Assembly (NCBI GenBank): GCA_019090365.1
Contig: JAHRWC010000063.1
Coordinates: 1 to 5,906, forward strand
Source: Flavobacteriaceae bacterium
GTDB taxonomy: Bacteria > Bacteroidota > Bacteroidia > Flavobacteriales > Flavobacteriaceae
Direction: 5' to 3'
Length of the DNA: 5,906 nt
Shown piece after piece: positions 5,845 through 5,906 of this stretch. The stretch's first letter is position 1. The number at the start of each line of letters is the position of its first letter. A model generated the notes under the pieces. That model had not been told where the DNA came from and made no database searches. It saw only the letters and a program-made list of their open reading frames with translations. Position numbers and translations under genes: made by a program.

Positions 5845-5906
5845 AAAACACATAATAATGAAACATTAAAAAAAAGATTAATAGAAGTTCTAAATATAAC
5901 AAGTGC

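Larger units (their letters stand above)
5542..5906. other. 365-bp region without a credible gene
   Basis: Both strands were read. The longest + frame with an ATG just after the VOC gene is 26 codons (5549-5629, MGVGISGLGN...), with no family resemblance. The region holds a perfect 10-bp palindrome TAACCGGTTA (5713-5722), a short tandem repeat, a spaced inverted repeat and a hairpin at 5820-5844. No TAnnTTTG promoter box, tRNA or transposase fragment was seen. It may be a decayed mobile or intergenic repeat element between the operon and whatever lies to the right. Confidence 0.6.

Noticed and set aside
5817..5906. Open - strand frames entering from the right edge (about 20-30 codons)
   Set aside because: Hydrophobic AT-driven translations in two frames at once, no motif, and overlapping the hairpin; the end of a real gene cannot be shown.

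Overview
The window is AT-rich and every convincing gene is on the + strand. It most likely comes from a Bacteroidota genome, probably Flavobacteriia. The reasons are the protein families (a Bacteroidota-type arginine decarboxylase, an agmatinase, a bacterial deoxyhypusine-synthase-like protein and a small acidic protein I associate with Flavobacteriaceae), A-rich translation starts without clear Shine-Dalgarno sites, and one good match to the Bacteroidota promoter pattern TTTG-N18-TAnnTTTG. The genus cannot be settled from this sequence.

Bases 1-4443 are a tight polyamine operon with gaps of 2, 14, 24 and 11 nt. The genes are the C-terminal part of arginine decarboxylase (speA, cut by the left edge), agmatinase (speB), a GNAT acetyltransferase-nitrilase fusion, a deoxyhypusine-synthase-like protein, and a 90-aa acidic protein of unknown function. 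The core route reads arginine -> agmatine -> putrescine -> probably homospermidine. The last step is inferred: bacteria have no eIF5A, the catalytic lysine of the DHS fold is kept, and several spermidine-pocket residues are changed. The fusion protein and the acidic protein have no assigned step and are the most interesting part of the window.

Bases 4449-5541 continue in the same direction with almost no gaps: a Nudix hydrolase, a small reading frame broken by one in-frame stop (probable pseudogene), and a VOC-family (glyoxalase-like) protein. These have no evident polyamine role and look like an accessory tail. A candidate internal promoter inside the broken gene could drive the VOC gene.

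Bases 5542-5906 hold no credible gene. They contain an imperfect tandem repeat, a widely spaced inverted repeat, a TAACCGGTTA palindrome and an AT-rich hairpin that may be a terminator.
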